Shown here piece by piece: positions 16,342-25,128 of a stretch of DNA of 46,629 nt (position 1 is the first letter of the stretch; each line of letters starts with the position of its first letter). The stretch spans positions 1 to 46,629 of the forward strand of contig JADZAQ010000253.1 of the NCBI GenBank assembly GCA_020852555.1, read 5' to 3'. The translations under genes and the position numbers were made by a program. The stretch is from Burkholderiales bacterium. Its GTDB lineage: Bacteria > Pseudomonadota > Gammaproteobacteria > Burkholderiales > Casimicrobiaceae. The notes beneath the pieces were generated by a model. It saw nothing but the letters and a program-made list of their open reading frames with translations, was not told where the DNA came from and ran no database searches.

Positions 16342-16387
16342 CGTGGGCCGATTGCCCCGCCAGCGAACGCAAGCGAGGTTCGGCAAC

Positions 16388-16867
16388 GTGAGCACGGCGA
16401 CCATTCGTCTGCTGCAACCGCGTACGGTGCGGGAATGGTCCGCCGTGCGCGAACTGATCGAGGAATACGTTGCATCGCTGAACGTCGACCTCGCGTTCCA
16501 AGACATCGCGCACGAACTCGACTCGCTCGCGATCGAGTACGGCCCACCGGCCGGTGCTTTCCTCCTCGCCGAGGAGGGTGGCTCGCGTCTCGGTTGCGTC
16601 GGTGTCCGCGAATTCGCTCCCGATACGGGGGAGGTGAAGCGCCTGTACGTGCGCGCGATCGCGAGAGGACGAGGGCTGGGGCGTTTGCTCGCCGAGGGCG
16701 CCGTGGCGCAGGCGAGGACCCTCGGCTATCGGCGACTCGTGCTCGATACGTTGCCGACGATGGCTGCCGCGCACTCGCTCTACGGCGCACTCGGCTTCCG
16801 GCCGATCGAACCCTACCGCTTCAATCCGGTGCCCGGAACCGCCTTCCTGGAGTTGACGTTGGGATGA
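16388..16867 (+). CDS. GNAT family N-acetyltransferase
   Basis: A 159-residue acetyl-CoA-dependent acetyltransferase. The acetyl-CoA-binding motif A is seen as VKRLYVRAIARGRGLGRLLAEG (about 83-104), followed by YRRLVLDTLPTMAAAHSLYGALGF, typical of GNAT proteins acting on small molecules. The GTG at 16388 is preferred because GAGG lies about 10 nt upstream; another in-frame GTG at 16343 would add 15 residues without recognisable similarity. Its stop overlaps the next gene's ATG (ATGA), indicating translational coupling. Confidence 0.85.
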   Translation: MSTATIRLLQPRTVREWSAVRELIEEYVASLNVDLAFQDIAHELDSLAIEYGPPAGAFLLAEEGGSRLGCVGVREFAPDTGEVKRLYVRAIARGRGLGRLLAEGAVAQARTLGYRRLVLDTLPTMAAAHSLYGALGFRPIEPYRFNPVPGTAFLELTLG

Positions 16868-18324
16868 GGAACGCGCCGAGGGCGCCGGCGTCGGGGACCA
16901 CGCGGCGACGCTTCCTGGGAAATACGGCGGCAGCGGCGCTCACCGCCGCGGCGAACCTCCTGCCGCCGAACCTGCGGCGCGCGCTGGCGCAGGGCTCGGC
17001 GCGCGCGCGGTCGCTGCGCGACATCGAGCACGTCGTGCTCCTGATGCAGGAGAACCGATCGTTCGATCACTACTTCGGGACGCTCGCCGGCGTACGAGGC
17101 TTCGCTGACCGGCACGCGCTCGCGCTCCCCGGCGGGCGCTCGGTGTTCCAGCAGCCGGACCCCGCCAACCCCCGCGGTTACGTCCTGCCGTTCCACCTCG
17201 ATACCCGCACCACGAGCGCGCAGAAGATTCCCTCGACCAACCACTCGTGGAAGGTGCAGCACGCCGCCTGGAACAACGGCAGGATGGATCGCTGGGTGGA
17301 AGCACGTCGCGAGAGTGACCAGGCGAAGGCGCCCTTCGTGATGGGCTACCACACGCGCGCCGACCTTCCATTCCATTACGCGCTCGCCGATGCTTTCACG
17401 ATCTGCGATGCCTACCATTGCTCGGTGCTGGGGCCGACCTGGCCCAACCGCATGTACTGGATGACCGGCACGATCGATGCCGACGGCGAGTACGGCGGGC
17501 CGATGATCGCCAACAAGAAGGCCGCCGGAGGCTTTCGCTGGACCACGTACGCCGAGCGTCTGGAAAGGGCCGGCGTGACCTGGAAGGTCTACCAGCAAGC
17601 GGACAACTATGGCTGCAACGTGCTCGAATACTTCCAGGCGTTCCAGCAGGCCGCGGGAGACACCGGCCTGTACCGCGGGGGAATGCTGCGCGAGCCCGCG
17701 GGAACATTCGAGGACGACGCCATGCACGGCCGGTTGCCCGCGGTGTCGTGGCTCATACCGACGAGCACCGAATCCGAGCACCCCGACTTCATGCCGGCCG
17801 CGGGTGCGGCGTTCATCGCGAGCAAGCTCGACGCGATCGCCGCACGACCCGAGGTGTGGGCGAAGACCGCGTTCATCCTGAGTTACGACGAGAACGACGG
17901 CCTCTTCGATCACGTGGCGCCGCCGGTGCCACCACCCGGGACCCCCGGTGAATTCGTGCACGGCCTGCCCATCGGCGCGGGCTTTCGCGTTCCCTGTATC
18001 GTCGTCTCGCCGTGGACGACCGGAGGCTGGGTGTGCAGCGAGCCTTTCGACCACACGTCGGTGTTGCGTTTCCTGGAGAAGTGGACCGGCGTCGCGGAAC
18101 CGAACATCGGTGCCTGGCGGCGGCAGACCTTCGGTGACCTGACCGCGGCGTTTCGCTTTGCCGGTGGTGCGGCAGCGGCGCCGGAGCTCCCGGATGCAGC
18201 CGCCGACCTCCGCCGCGCGCAGGTGGAGGTCACGACGCTGCCGGCGCCAGCGTTGCCAGGTGACGCGCAGGCGCCGCCGGTGCAGGAGACGGGCAAGCGG
18301 CGTCGCGCCGGGCCGCCGGCGTGA
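16864..18324 (+). CDS. Tat-exported phospholipase C / phosphoesterase family protein
   Basis: A 486-residue enzyme of the bacterial non-haemolytic phospholipase C / acid phosphatase AcpA superfamily. A twin-arginine signal (TTRRRFLGN, residues 12-20) followed by an alanine-rich hydrophobic stretch predicts Tat export. The family's catalytic segment HVVLLMQENRSFDHYFGTL starts at about residue 57. Other conserved parts are SVLGPTWPNRMYWMTGT and FILSYDENDGLFDHVAPP, which carry metal-binding residues. It may release phosphate or head groups from phospholipids in the periplasm. The start codon overlaps the upstream GNAT stop. Confidence 0.9.
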   Translation: MRNAPRAPASGTTRRRFLGNTAAAALTAAANLLPPNLRRALAQGSARARSLRDIEHVVLLMQENRSFDHYFGTLAGVRGFADRHALALPGGRSVFQQPDPANPRGYVLPFHLDTRTTSAQKIPSTNHSWKVQHAAWNNGRMDRWVEARRESDQAKAPFVMGYHTRADLPFHYALADAFTICDAYHCSVLGPTWPNRMYWMTGTIDADGEYGGPMIANKKAAGGFRWTTYAERLERAGVTWKVYQQADNYGCNVLEYFQAFQQAAGDTGLYRGGMLREPAGTFEDDAMHGRLPAVSWLIPTSTESEHPDFMPAAGAAFIASKLDAIAARPEVWAKTAFILSYDENDGLFDHVAPPVPPPGTPGEFVHGLPIGAGFRVPCIVVSPWTTGGWVCSEPFDHTSVLRFLEKWTGVAEPNIGAWRRQTFGDLTAAFRFAGGAAAAPELPDAAADLRRAQVEVTTLPAPALPGDAQAPPVQETGKRRRAGPPA

Positions 18325-18571
18325 CGGATGCGCGCAGTCGCGGCCTGTTGCGACCCGCCCGCTGTTCGCACCACCAGGTGGACGAGCGAAGTAGCCGCCG
18401 CGCTGGCGCTCCGCCGAGGGAACCCGCCGTTGCCGGGCCACCGGCTGCCGATGGGCTACACTCGTACGTGCGCCGACGCTTCGCGGCCGCACGCCTCGCG
18501 GCCTCGTCCGGCACGGCGGTGCGGCACTGCCAGTGGCAGTCGCGCCGCCCTCCATCGATCACGACCGTACC

Positions 18572-19183
18572 ATGTCGCTCCACACCTGGGTCATCTATCT
18601 GCTGGCGGCCATCGGGTTGTCGCTGTCGCCCGGCCCCAACGGGCTTCTCGCGCTGACGCACGGGGCGCTGCACGGCCGGCGCAAGACGGTCTGCACGGTG
18701 GTGGGTGGCTCGCTCGGCTTCACCACGATCATCGCGTTGTCGATGTTCGGCATCGGCGCGCTGCTCCAGGCCTCGCTGGCCTGGCTCACGCTGCTCAAGT
18801 GGGTCGGCGGCGGCTATCTCGTCTGGCTCGGCATCCAGGTCTGGCGCGCGCCGCCGATCGGCGCCATGGCGCTGCGACCGGCGACGGCGGCGGATGGCTG
18901 GACGCTGTTCCGGCAAGGTGCGCTGTCGGCGATGACCAATCCGAAGGGAATCCTCTTCTTCGCCGCATTCTTGCCGCAGTTCATCGATCCGGCGCGAAGT
19001 CTCGTCGTGCAGTTCCTCATCATGGCGGGGACATTCGTGGCGATCGAGTTCGTCACCGAGATGTTCATCGCTAGCCTCGCACACCGGATCCGCGATTGGC
19101 TGGCCCGCGTCGGCCGCGGCTTCAACCGCGTGTGCGGGGGGCTCTTCGTTGCCATCGGTGCGCTGCTGCCGCTGCGCGCGTAG
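18572..19183 (+). CDS. LysE family translocator (amino acid exporter)
   Basis: A 203-residue membrane protein with about six hydrophobic helices. The family hallmark is seen at the N terminus (SLSPGPNGLLALTHGALHGRR), with the conserved GxxxGxxxG-type helix and NPKGILFFAAFLPQF in the middle. RhtB/LysE proteins export amino acids or homoserine lactones; the substrate here is unknown. The ATG at 18572 is chosen because it begins the first transmembrane helix; upstream codons encode nothing recognisable. Confidence 0.9.
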   Translation: MSLHTWVIYLLAAIGLSLSPGPNGLLALTHGALHGRRKTVCTVVGGSLGFTTIIALSMFGIGALLQASLAWLTLLKWVGGGYLVWLGIQVWRAPPIGAMALRPATAADGWTLFRQGALSAMTNPKGILFFAAFLPQFIDPARSLVVQFLIMAGTFVAIEFVTEMFIASLAHRIRDWLARVGRGFNRVCGGLFVAIGALLPLRA

Positions 19184-19212
19184 GTCGGACGTCGTCACAT
19201 CGGAGATCGAGC

Positions 19213-19608
19213 ATGGGCACGGCATCGCAAGCATCGACACTGGCCGACGTCATCGGTCGCTACCGGTTCGCCTATCTCATGACGACGAACGCGCAGGGTG
19301 CGCCGCATTCGGTCATGGTCTCGGCGGTGCTGCAGGATGACGAGCTCGTCGTGTCCGGTTTCGGCCGGCGCACGCGGGAGAACGCGGCAGCGCGCCCGGC
19401 CGTCGGCGTGGTCTGGCCGCCCAAGGCCGAGTCGGAGCATTCGCTCATCGTCGACGGCAGCGCGACGATCGTCGGCGATTCGCTGCGGATCGCGCCGACG
19501 CGGGCGGTGCTGCATCGCTCGGCGCCGCGCGATCCTCCCGATCCGTCGGTGAGCTGCGGGTCGGACTGCGTCGAACTCGGATTCGGCACGCCTCGCCGCA
19601 CGCCGTGA
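19213..19608 (+). CDS. Pyridoxamine 5'-phosphate oxidase-like flavin-binding protein
   Basis: A 131-residue protein with a split-barrel FMN-binding pattern: RYRFAYLMTTNAQGAPHSVMVSAVLQDDELVVSGFGRRTREN near the N terminus. The product could be an FMN- or F420-type oxidoreductase or a flavin-binding sensor. The C-terminal part (CGSDCVELGFG) is short and not diagnostic. Its TGA overlaps the GTG start of the next small gene (GTGA), so the two are coupled. Confidence 0.7.
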   Translation: MGTASQASTLADVIGRYRFAYLMTTNAQGAPHSVMVSAVLQDDELVVSGFGRRTRENAAARPAVGVVWPPKAESEHSLIVDGSATIVGDSLRIAPTRAVLHRSAPRDPPDPSVSCGSDCVELGFGTPRRTP

Positions 19609-19793
19609 CGGTGTTCCAGACGCTCGGCGCCTTGCTCGGGCTGTACACGCTGTACGCGGCGATCAGTGGCAAGGTGTACGCCAAGTCCGGGCCCTGGGGC
19701 AGGACCGTCGCGCGCGAGCAATCGCCGACGTATTTCTGGGTCGTCATCGCGATCTACGCCGGCGTCGCGTTGGCGCTGGCCGCGGTCTTCTGA
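19605..19793 (+). CDS. Small two-helix membrane protein
   Basis: A 62-residue peptide with two hydrophobic segments (about 3-21 and 44-61) separated by a basic loop ([16 protein letters not shown]). No known function. Translation probably starts at a GTG that overlaps the upstream stop. The catalase gene follows 40 bp later with its own strong Shine-Dalgarno sequence. The small size and position suggest an accessory membrane protein of the flavin-binding/catalase group, but this is inference. Confidence 0.6.
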   Translation: MTVFQTLGALLGLYTLYAAISGKVYAKSGPWGRTVAREQSPTYFWVVIAIYAGVALALAAVF

Positions 19794-19833
19794 CCGCGCT
19801 TCCCACTCCCATCCACGACACGGAGGATTCACC

Positions 19834-21291
19834 ATGACCGACTCGAAGAAACTCACCACGGCGTTCGGCTGCCCCGTCGTCGACAACCAGAACACGATGA
19901 CCGCGGGCCCGCGCGGCCCGGTCCTCCTGCAGGACGTGTGGCTTCTCGAGAAGCTCGCCCACTTCGACCGCGAGGTGATTCCCGAGCGGCGCATGCACGC
20001 CAAGGGCAGCGGCGCCTACGGCGTCTTCACGGTGACGCACGACATCACGAAGTACACGCGGGCGAAGATCTTCTCGCAGGTCGGCAAGAAGACCGACCTC
20101 TTCGCTCGCTTCACGACGGTGGCCGGCGAGCGCGGCGCGGCGGATGCCGAGCGCGACATCCGGGGCTTCGCGGTCAAGTTCTATACCGAAGAAGGCAACT
20201 GGGACATGGTCGGCAACAACACGCCGGTCTTCTTCCTGCGTGATCCGCTCAAATTTCCCGACCTCAACCATGCGGTGAAGCGCGATCCGCGCACCAACCT
20301 GCGCAGCGCGCAGAACAACTGGGATTTCTGGACGCTGCTGCCCGAGGCACTGCATCAGGTGACGATCGTGATGTCCGACCGCGGGATTCCCGCGAGCTAC
20401 CGGACGATGCACGGCTTCGGCTCGCACACCTTCAGCTTCATCAATGCGAAGAACGAGCGCTTCTGGGTCAAGTTCCATTTCAAATCGCAGCAGGGCATCA
20501 GGAACCTGACCGATGCCGAAGCCGAGGCGATCGTCGGCAAGGATCGCGAATCGCACCAGCGTGACCTGTACGACGCCATCGAGCGTGGCGACCATCCGAA
20601 GTGGACGCTCAAGGTGCAGGTGATGCCGGAGAAGGATGCCTCGAAAGTTCCCTACAATCCTTTCGATCTCACCAAGGTCTGGCCGCACAAGGATTACCCG
20701 CTCATCGACGTCGGCGTGATGGAACTGAACCGCAATCCCGAGAACTTCTTCGCCGAGGTCGAGCAGTCGGCGTTCAATCCGGCGAGCGTCGTGCCGGGTA
20801 TCGGTTTCTCGCCCGACAAGATGCTGCAGGCGCGGCTCTTCTCCTACGGCGACGCGCAGCGCTATCGGCTGGGCGTCAATCACGCGCAGATCCCGGTCAA
20901 TGCGCCGCGCTGCCCGGTCCACAGCTACCATCGCGACGGCACGATGCGCGTCGACGGCAATTTCGGCAGCACCAAGGGTTACGAGCCCAATAGCCTCGGC
21001 GAATGGCAGGAGCAGCCCGACTTCCGGGAGCCGCCGCTGTCCATCGAAGGCGCGGCCGATCACTGGAACCATCGCGAGGACAGCGATTACTACTCGCAGC
21101 CGGGGGCGCTCTTCCGCCTCATGTCACCCGCGCAGCAACAGGTGCTGTTCGCCAACACCGCGGCGAACATCCACGATGCATCGCGCGAAGTGAAGCTGCG
21201 TCACATCGGCAATTGCCTGCGGGCCGATCGCGCCTACGGCGAGGGTGTCGCGAAGGCGCTGGGTATCGCGGCGGGCGACCTGCCCCGGTAG
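19834..21291 (+). CDS. katA: Catalase (haem, small-subunit clade)
   Basis: A 485-residue monofunctional haem catalase that disproportionates hydrogen peroxide. Distal active-site residues are His55 ([13 protein letters not shown]) and the asparagine in [11 protein letters not shown]. The proximal haem ligand tyrosine lies in [15 protein letters not shown]. The length fits clade 3 small-subunit enzymes, with no C-terminal flavodoxin-like domain and no signal peptide, so it is cytoplasmic. GGAGGA sits 6 nt before the ATG. No oxyR is adjacent. Confidence 0.96.
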   Translation: MTDSKKLTTAFGCPVVDNQNTMTAGPRGPVLLQDVWLLEKLAHFDREVIPERRMHAKGSGAYGVFTVTHDITKYTRAKIFSQVGKKTDLFARFTTVAGERGAADAERDIRGFAVKFYTEEGNWDMVGNNTPVFFLRDPLKFPDLNHAVKRDPRTNLRSAQNNWDFWTLLPEALHQVTIVMSDRGIPASYRTMHGFGSHTFSFINAKNERFWVKFHFKSQQGIRNLTDAEAEAIVGKDRESHQRDLYDAIERGDHPKWTLKVQVMPEKDASKVPYNPFDLTKVWPHKDYPLIDVGVMELNRNPENFFAEVEQSAFNPASVVPGIGFSPDKMLQARLFSYGDAQRYRLGVNHAQIPVNAPRCPVHSYHRDGTMRVDGNFGSTKGYEPNSLGEWQEQPDFREPPLSIEGAADHWNHREDSDYYSQPGALFRLMSPAQQQVLFANTAANIHDASREVKLRHIGNCLRADRAYGEGVAKALGIAAGDLPR

Positions 21292-21311
21292 TGTGCGTCG
21301 TCGTTTTGTCG

Positions 21312-21340
21312 CGGCAGCGGCCCGCGCCGGACCGCTGCCG
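21312..21340 (+). terminator. Hairpin downstream of catalase
   Basis: Perfect 9-bp stem CGGCAGCGG (21312-21320) and CCGCTGCCG (21332-21340) with an 11-nt loop, 20 bp after the catalase stop. No U-tract follows, so it may only stabilise the 3' end or work with Rho. Confidence 0.4.
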
Positions 21341-21496
21341 GGATTCCGCGCCCGGGCCTGCGCGACTCGTACAGGGGGGGGCGGACGCAACGGTGGGCTA
21401 AAATGCATGAGCAATGCACGGGTACCGGACGCTTCCGGCCGCATGCACCGTGATCGCGCAGCGGCGCGATCGCTCTTCCAACAGGAGCTTTCAGCA

Positions 21497-21727
21497 ATGG
21501 CCGACACTTGGCTCAGCACCCTCATCACCGACACTCCGCAGGCGGGATTCGAGCTCGCGATCACGTTGAGCCGGCGCGGCGTGAAGTACACGCAACCGGA
21601 TACCGCGGTTCTGAAGAAGCTGCGCCCGGAATACGCGGAGGACGCCGAGGCGCTCACCGCCGCCTCGCAGGTCATCGCCATCAATTTCCAGACGATCGCC
21701 GCTGCCAACAACTACTGGCGCAAGTAG
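21497..21727 (+). CDS. Small protein of unknown function (76 aa)
   Basis: A soluble-looking 76-residue protein starting MADTWLSTLITDTPQAGFEL, mixed charged and helical, with no cysteines, no signal peptide and no transmembrane segment. I do not recognise a family. It has a real gene's setting: CAGGAG 9-10 nt before the ATG and a TGGGC-TAAAAT possible extended -10 box at 21399-21404 about 90 bp upstream. A GGGTACCG sequence at 21416-21423, close to the palindromes at lexA, lies between them. The gene starts the same-strand run that ends at 27963. Confidence 0.65.
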   Translation: MADTWLSTLITDTPQAGFELAITLSRRGVKYTQPDTAVLKKLRPEYAEDAEALTAASQVIAINFQTIAAANNYWRK

Positions 21728-21864
21728 GCTCGAGGTCCTCGTCGCGGAACTCGCGCGAGATCGTGGTGCCCTAAGCCGTGCCCGGCGCGGCGGCGCCCCC
21801 GAGCGTCGCCGCGCGTGCTAACGTTGCGCCAGCGCGCATCGTCACCGCTGCCGATGGACCCCCG

Positions 21865-23082
21865 ATGAAGAAAGTGGCGCTCTACAGCAGTTCGACCCGG
21901 TCGCGGCGCGACGACCCGACCGGGCCGCCGGCGGTCGACTCCGAACCGACCGTCGCCCGCTCACCCGGATCGGCAGGGCCGCCCGGCAGCGTGCCGCCAC
22001 CCGGTACCGGCGGGCGCTTGCGCCGTTTTTGGCGCCGCTTCGAAGCGCCGCTCCTGGTCCTTGCCGGTGTGCTCATCGCCGTGGGATTCCTCGTCGCCTA
22101 CAACGGGGCGCGGCCCGCCCCGCAGGAGTTGACGCAGAAGGACATCGACGCCGCGGTGCTGCACACGCTGGAGACGACCAGCCTGCCGTCGATGGCGACT
22201 CGCGCCGCCGCGATCATCGCGCCGTCGGTGGTGCGGGTGATGGGCTACAGCCCCGACCGCGACGACGACAAGGACGCCAGGGCCGGCGCCGGCGCCAACC
22301 CAGGGGCGGCCGGCAAGGGCAGTCCGAAGGCGAGGCCCGCACCGGCCGAGAAACAGCGCGCCGCGCCCAAGGATGCCGCGAAGGATCGCCTCGCCCGCAA
22401 CGACGGTGGCAAGGCGCCCGAGGCGGGCGCCGAACGGGGCGCCAGGGAGCGCGCGTCACCGAACAAGGATCCCGCCGATCCGAAGGCGCCATCCGATCTG
22501 CCGAAGAAGGACGCCGACGACAGCGGCGGCTTTCCCGGCTACCACAGCAGCGGCGTGGGAACGGGTGTGGTCATCGTCGACAAGGGCGTGATCCTGACCA
22601 ATCTGCACGTCGTGCTCGGCGCGGAAAAGGTGAAGGTGCGCTTCTTCGACGGCATGGAGGCGGAGGCGGTGGTGGTCGGCATGCGGCCCGAGCATGACCT
22701 CGCCGTGCTGCAGGCCAGGGCCATTCCCGACGATCTGCAGGCGGCGGCGCTGCGTTCGACCGCCGACCTGCAGGTCGGCGACCAGGTGGTCGCCGTCGGC
22801 TTTCCCTTCGGCATCGGTCCCTCGGCGTCGGCGGGCGTCGTCTCCGGGCTGAAGCGCGAGTACACCTCGCCCGAGGGCAAGCGGGTTCTCACCAACCTCA
22901 TCCAGTTCGACGCGGCGGCCAATCCCGGCAATTCGGGCGGCCCACTCGTGACCGCCGAGGGCGAGGTGGTGGGCATCGTCACCGGGATCCTCAACCCGAC
23001 CCGGCAGCGCGTCTTCATCGGCATCGGCTTCGCGGTGCCGATCGAGAACGCCGCGGCCGCGGCAGGTATGTCGCCGTTCTGA
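21865..23082 (+). CDS. Membrane-anchored HtrA-like serine protease lacking a PDZ domain
   Basis: A 405-residue trypsin-fold protease. Proline-rich cytoplasmic N terminus (1-50), one transmembrane helix (61-79), then a periplasmic protease domain with catalytic His248 (LTNLHVV), Asp278 (EHDLAVL) and Ser357 (GNSGGPL). The first strand APSVVRVMGY (119-128) is separated from GVGTGVVI by roughly 95 residues of Lys/Ala/Pro/Asp-rich, probably disordered sequence, corresponding to the LA loop of DegP but longer. The chain ends soon after the protease domain, so the PDZ domain is absent. The ATG at 21865 is preferred over an upstream GTG at 21778. moxR follows after 45 bp. Confidence 0.88.
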   Translation: MKKVALYSSSTRSRRDDPTGPPAVDSEPTVARSPGSAGPPGSVPPPGTGGRLRRFWRRFEAPLLVLAGVLIAVGFLVAYNGARPAPQELTQKDIDAAVLHTLETTSLPSMATRAAAIIAPSVVRVMGYSPDRDDDKDARAGAGANPGAAGKGSPKARPAPAEKQRAAPKDAAKDRLARNDGGKAPEAGAERGARERASPNKDPADPKAPSDLPKKDADDSGGFPGYHSSGVGTGVVIVDKGVILTNLHVVLGAEKVKVRFFDGMEAEAVVVGMRPEHDLAVLQARAIPDDLQAAALRSTADLQVGDQVVAVGFPFGIGPSASAGVVSGLKREYTSPEGKRVLTNLIQFDAAANPGNSGGPLVTAEGEVVGIVTGILNPTRQRVFIGIGFAVPIENAAAAAGMSPF

Positions 23083-23127
23083 TCACCCCTCAATCCTGTT
23101 CCGCTCACCGCGAAAGCCCGATCCCGC

Positions 23128-24138
23128 ATGGAACTCCGCGAAACGAATGCCGAAGTCGCCACCCTGATGGAGCGCATCCTCTACGAGGTGAAGAAGGTCG
23201 TGGTCGGGCAGGACCATTTCCTCGAGCGCGTGCTGGTGGCGATCCTCGCTCAGGGCCACCTGCTGGTCGAGGGCGTGCCCGGGCTCGCCAAGACGCTCAC
23301 CGTGAAGACGCTCGCGCGCGCGGTGCGCGGCACCTTCAAGCGCATTCAGTTCACACCCGATCTCGTCCCCGCCGACCTGGTCGGCACGCGCATCTACAAT
23401 CAGAAGACGGGCGACTTTGCGACCTCGCTGGGGCCGGTGTTCACGCACCTCCTGCTCGCCGACGAGATCAACCGGGCGCCCGCCAAGGTGCAAAGCGCGC
23501 TCCTCGAGGTGATGCAGGAATATCAGGTGACGATCGCCGGCGAGACGCACTACGTCCCGCAGCCCTTCCTGGTGATGGCCACGCAGAATCCGATCGAGAC
23601 CGAAGGCACGTATCCGCTGCCGGAGGCGCAGGTCGACCGTTTCATGATGAAGGTGTTGGTCGGCTACCCCAGCGAGGAAGAGGAGTTCGTGATCGTGCAG
23701 CGGGTCACCGGCGAGCCGATCGACGTCGTCGCCGTGGCCACCACCGAGCAGCTCGCCGATCTGCAGAAGGAGTGCCGGCGCGTCTACGTCGACCCCAACT
23801 ACATCACGTACGCGGTCAAGCTCGTCAGCGCCACCCGCGAGCCGGAGCGCTTCGGGCTGAAGGACTTCGGGCGCTTCCTCACCTACGGTGCGTCACCGCG
23901 AGCGACGATTCACATGATCGAGGGCGCCAAGGCGCTGGCCATGCTGCGCGGGCGCAACTACGTGCTGCCCGAGGACGTGATGGACATCGTTCCCGACGTC
24001 ATGCGCCATCGCCTCGTGCTCTCGTACGAGGCGCTCGCCGAAGGGCAGACTCCCGACATGCTGATCCGCAAGGTGATGCAGACGGTGCGCGCCCCCGACC
24101 GGCCGCTCGACACGCATGTCCGCGTCGCCAACGGCTGA
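23128..24138 (+). CDS. MoxR family AAA+ ATPase
   Basis: A 336-residue AAA+ ATPase thought to act as a chaperone with VWA-domain partners. Walker A is GVPGLAKT (49-56), Walker B is LLADEINR (109-116), and the sensor/arginine-finger region includes ATQNPIETEGTYPLPEAQ and QVDRF. The C-terminal lid contains GASPRATIHMIEGAKALA, typical of the MRP subgroup. It overlaps the DUF58 gene by 23 nt and is followed by a VWA protein, the standard MoxR-DUF58-VWA module. Confidence 0.95.
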   Translation: MELRETNAEVATLMERILYEVKKVVVGQDHFLERVLVAILAQGHLLVEGVPGLAKTLTVKTLARAVRGTFKRIQFTPDLVPADLVGTRIYNQKTGDFATSLGPVFTHLLLADEINRAPAKVQSALLEVMQEYQVTIAGETHYVPQPFLVMATQNPIETEGTYPLPEAQVDRFMMKVLVGYPSEEEEFVIVQRVTGEPIDVVAVATTEQLADLQKECRRVYVDPNYITYAVKLVSATREPERFGLKDFGRFLTYGASPRATIHMIEGAKALAMLRGRNYVLPEDVMDIVPDVMRHRLVLSYEALAEGQTPDMLIRKVMQTVRAPDRPLDTHVRVANG

Positions 24139-25048
24139 GGCGATCCTGCGCCGTCTCGAATGGACGGTGATCCGCCGTCTGGACGGGATGCTGCACGGCG
24201 ATTACCGCACGCTCTTCCGCGGATACGGCCTCGACCTCGCGGACCTGCGCGAGTACCAGCACAACGACGACGTCCGCCACATCGACTGGAACGTCACCGC
24301 ACGCATGCAGGTGCCGTACGTGCGTGAATTCAACGAGGAGCGCGAGGTCGCGGCGTGGTTCCTGCTCGACCTGTCGGCGTCGGTCGATTTCGGCTCGGAG
24401 AGCGTGCGCAAGCGCAACGTGGCGAGCGAGTTCGTCGCCGTGCTGGCGCGCCTGCTGACCCGGCACGGCAATCGGGTCGGCGCGCTCTTCTACGGCACCG
24501 CGGTCGATCAGGTCATTCCCACGCGCAGCGGGCGTCGCCACGTGCTGCACCTCCTGCACTCGATGCGCACGCGGCCGGTCGCCGCGCCGGGGGCACCCAC
24601 CGACCTCGACGTGCTGCTGCGTGCGGGCTACGACGCGATCCGCCGCCGCTCGCTCGTCTTCGTCGTCTCCGATTTCATCAGTCGCCCGGGTTGGGCCACG
24701 ACGCTCGCGCACCTCGCGCAACGCCACGAGGTGATCGCGGTACGCCTGTACGACCCGCTGGAACGTCGTCTTCCCGATCTCGGTCTCCTCGTGATCCAGG
24801 ATTCCGAAACCGGCGAGCAGGTCTTCGTCGATACCCACGACAAGGGCTTTCGCAAGCGCTTCGCGCAACTCGCGGAAAAGCGCGAGGAGGAGCTGCGCGC
24901 CGCCTTCCGGACCGCCGGTGTCGATGCGCTGGAACTTGCCACCGACGACGATCTGGCCGACGCGATCATGCGCTTTGCCGATCTGCGCAAGCGGCGCAGC
25001 CAGCTCGCGGCGGGTGGCGGCATGCCGCAGCACATGGGTGCGGCGTGA
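24116..25048 (+). CDS. DUF58 domain-containing protein
   Basis: A 310-residue protein with the DUF58 signature: YGLDLADLREYQHNDDVRHIDWNVTARM at about 37-64, then VREFNEEREVAAWFLLDLSASVDFG, where the degenerate VWA metal site begins. DUF58 proteins accompany MoxR ATPases, probably as substrates or adaptors. No transmembrane helix is seen. Its ATG lies within moxR, so translation is coupled. An 80-bp gap separates it from the VWA gene. Confidence 0.93.
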   Translation: MSASPTAEAILRRLEWTVIRRLDGMLHGDYRTLFRGYGLDLADLREYQHNDDVRHIDWNVTARMQVPYVREFNEEREVAAWFLLDLSASVDFGSESVRKRNVASEFVAVLARLLTRHGNRVGALFYGTAVDQVIPTRSGRRHVLHLLHSMRTRPVAAPGAPTDLDVLLRAGYDAIRRRSLVFVVSDFISRPGWATTLAHLAQRHEVIAVRLYDPLERRLPDLGLLVIQDSETGEQVFVDTHDKGFRKRFAQLAEKREEELRAAFRTAGVDALELATDDDLADAIMRFADLRKRRSQLAAGGGMPQHMGAA

Positions 25049-25128
25049 CGCGCCGGCACGCGGCACGCGCGTCGCTGAAGCCACTTGCCGCGCCGCGCGC
25101 GTAAGAGCGAGCCGCGAAGGCACTTCCG

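Noticed and set aside
18430-18462. TTGCCG and TACACT as a promoter for the LysE-family gene
   Set aside because: The spacing is 21 bp, too long for a sigma-70 promoter, and no alternative -35 box fits better.
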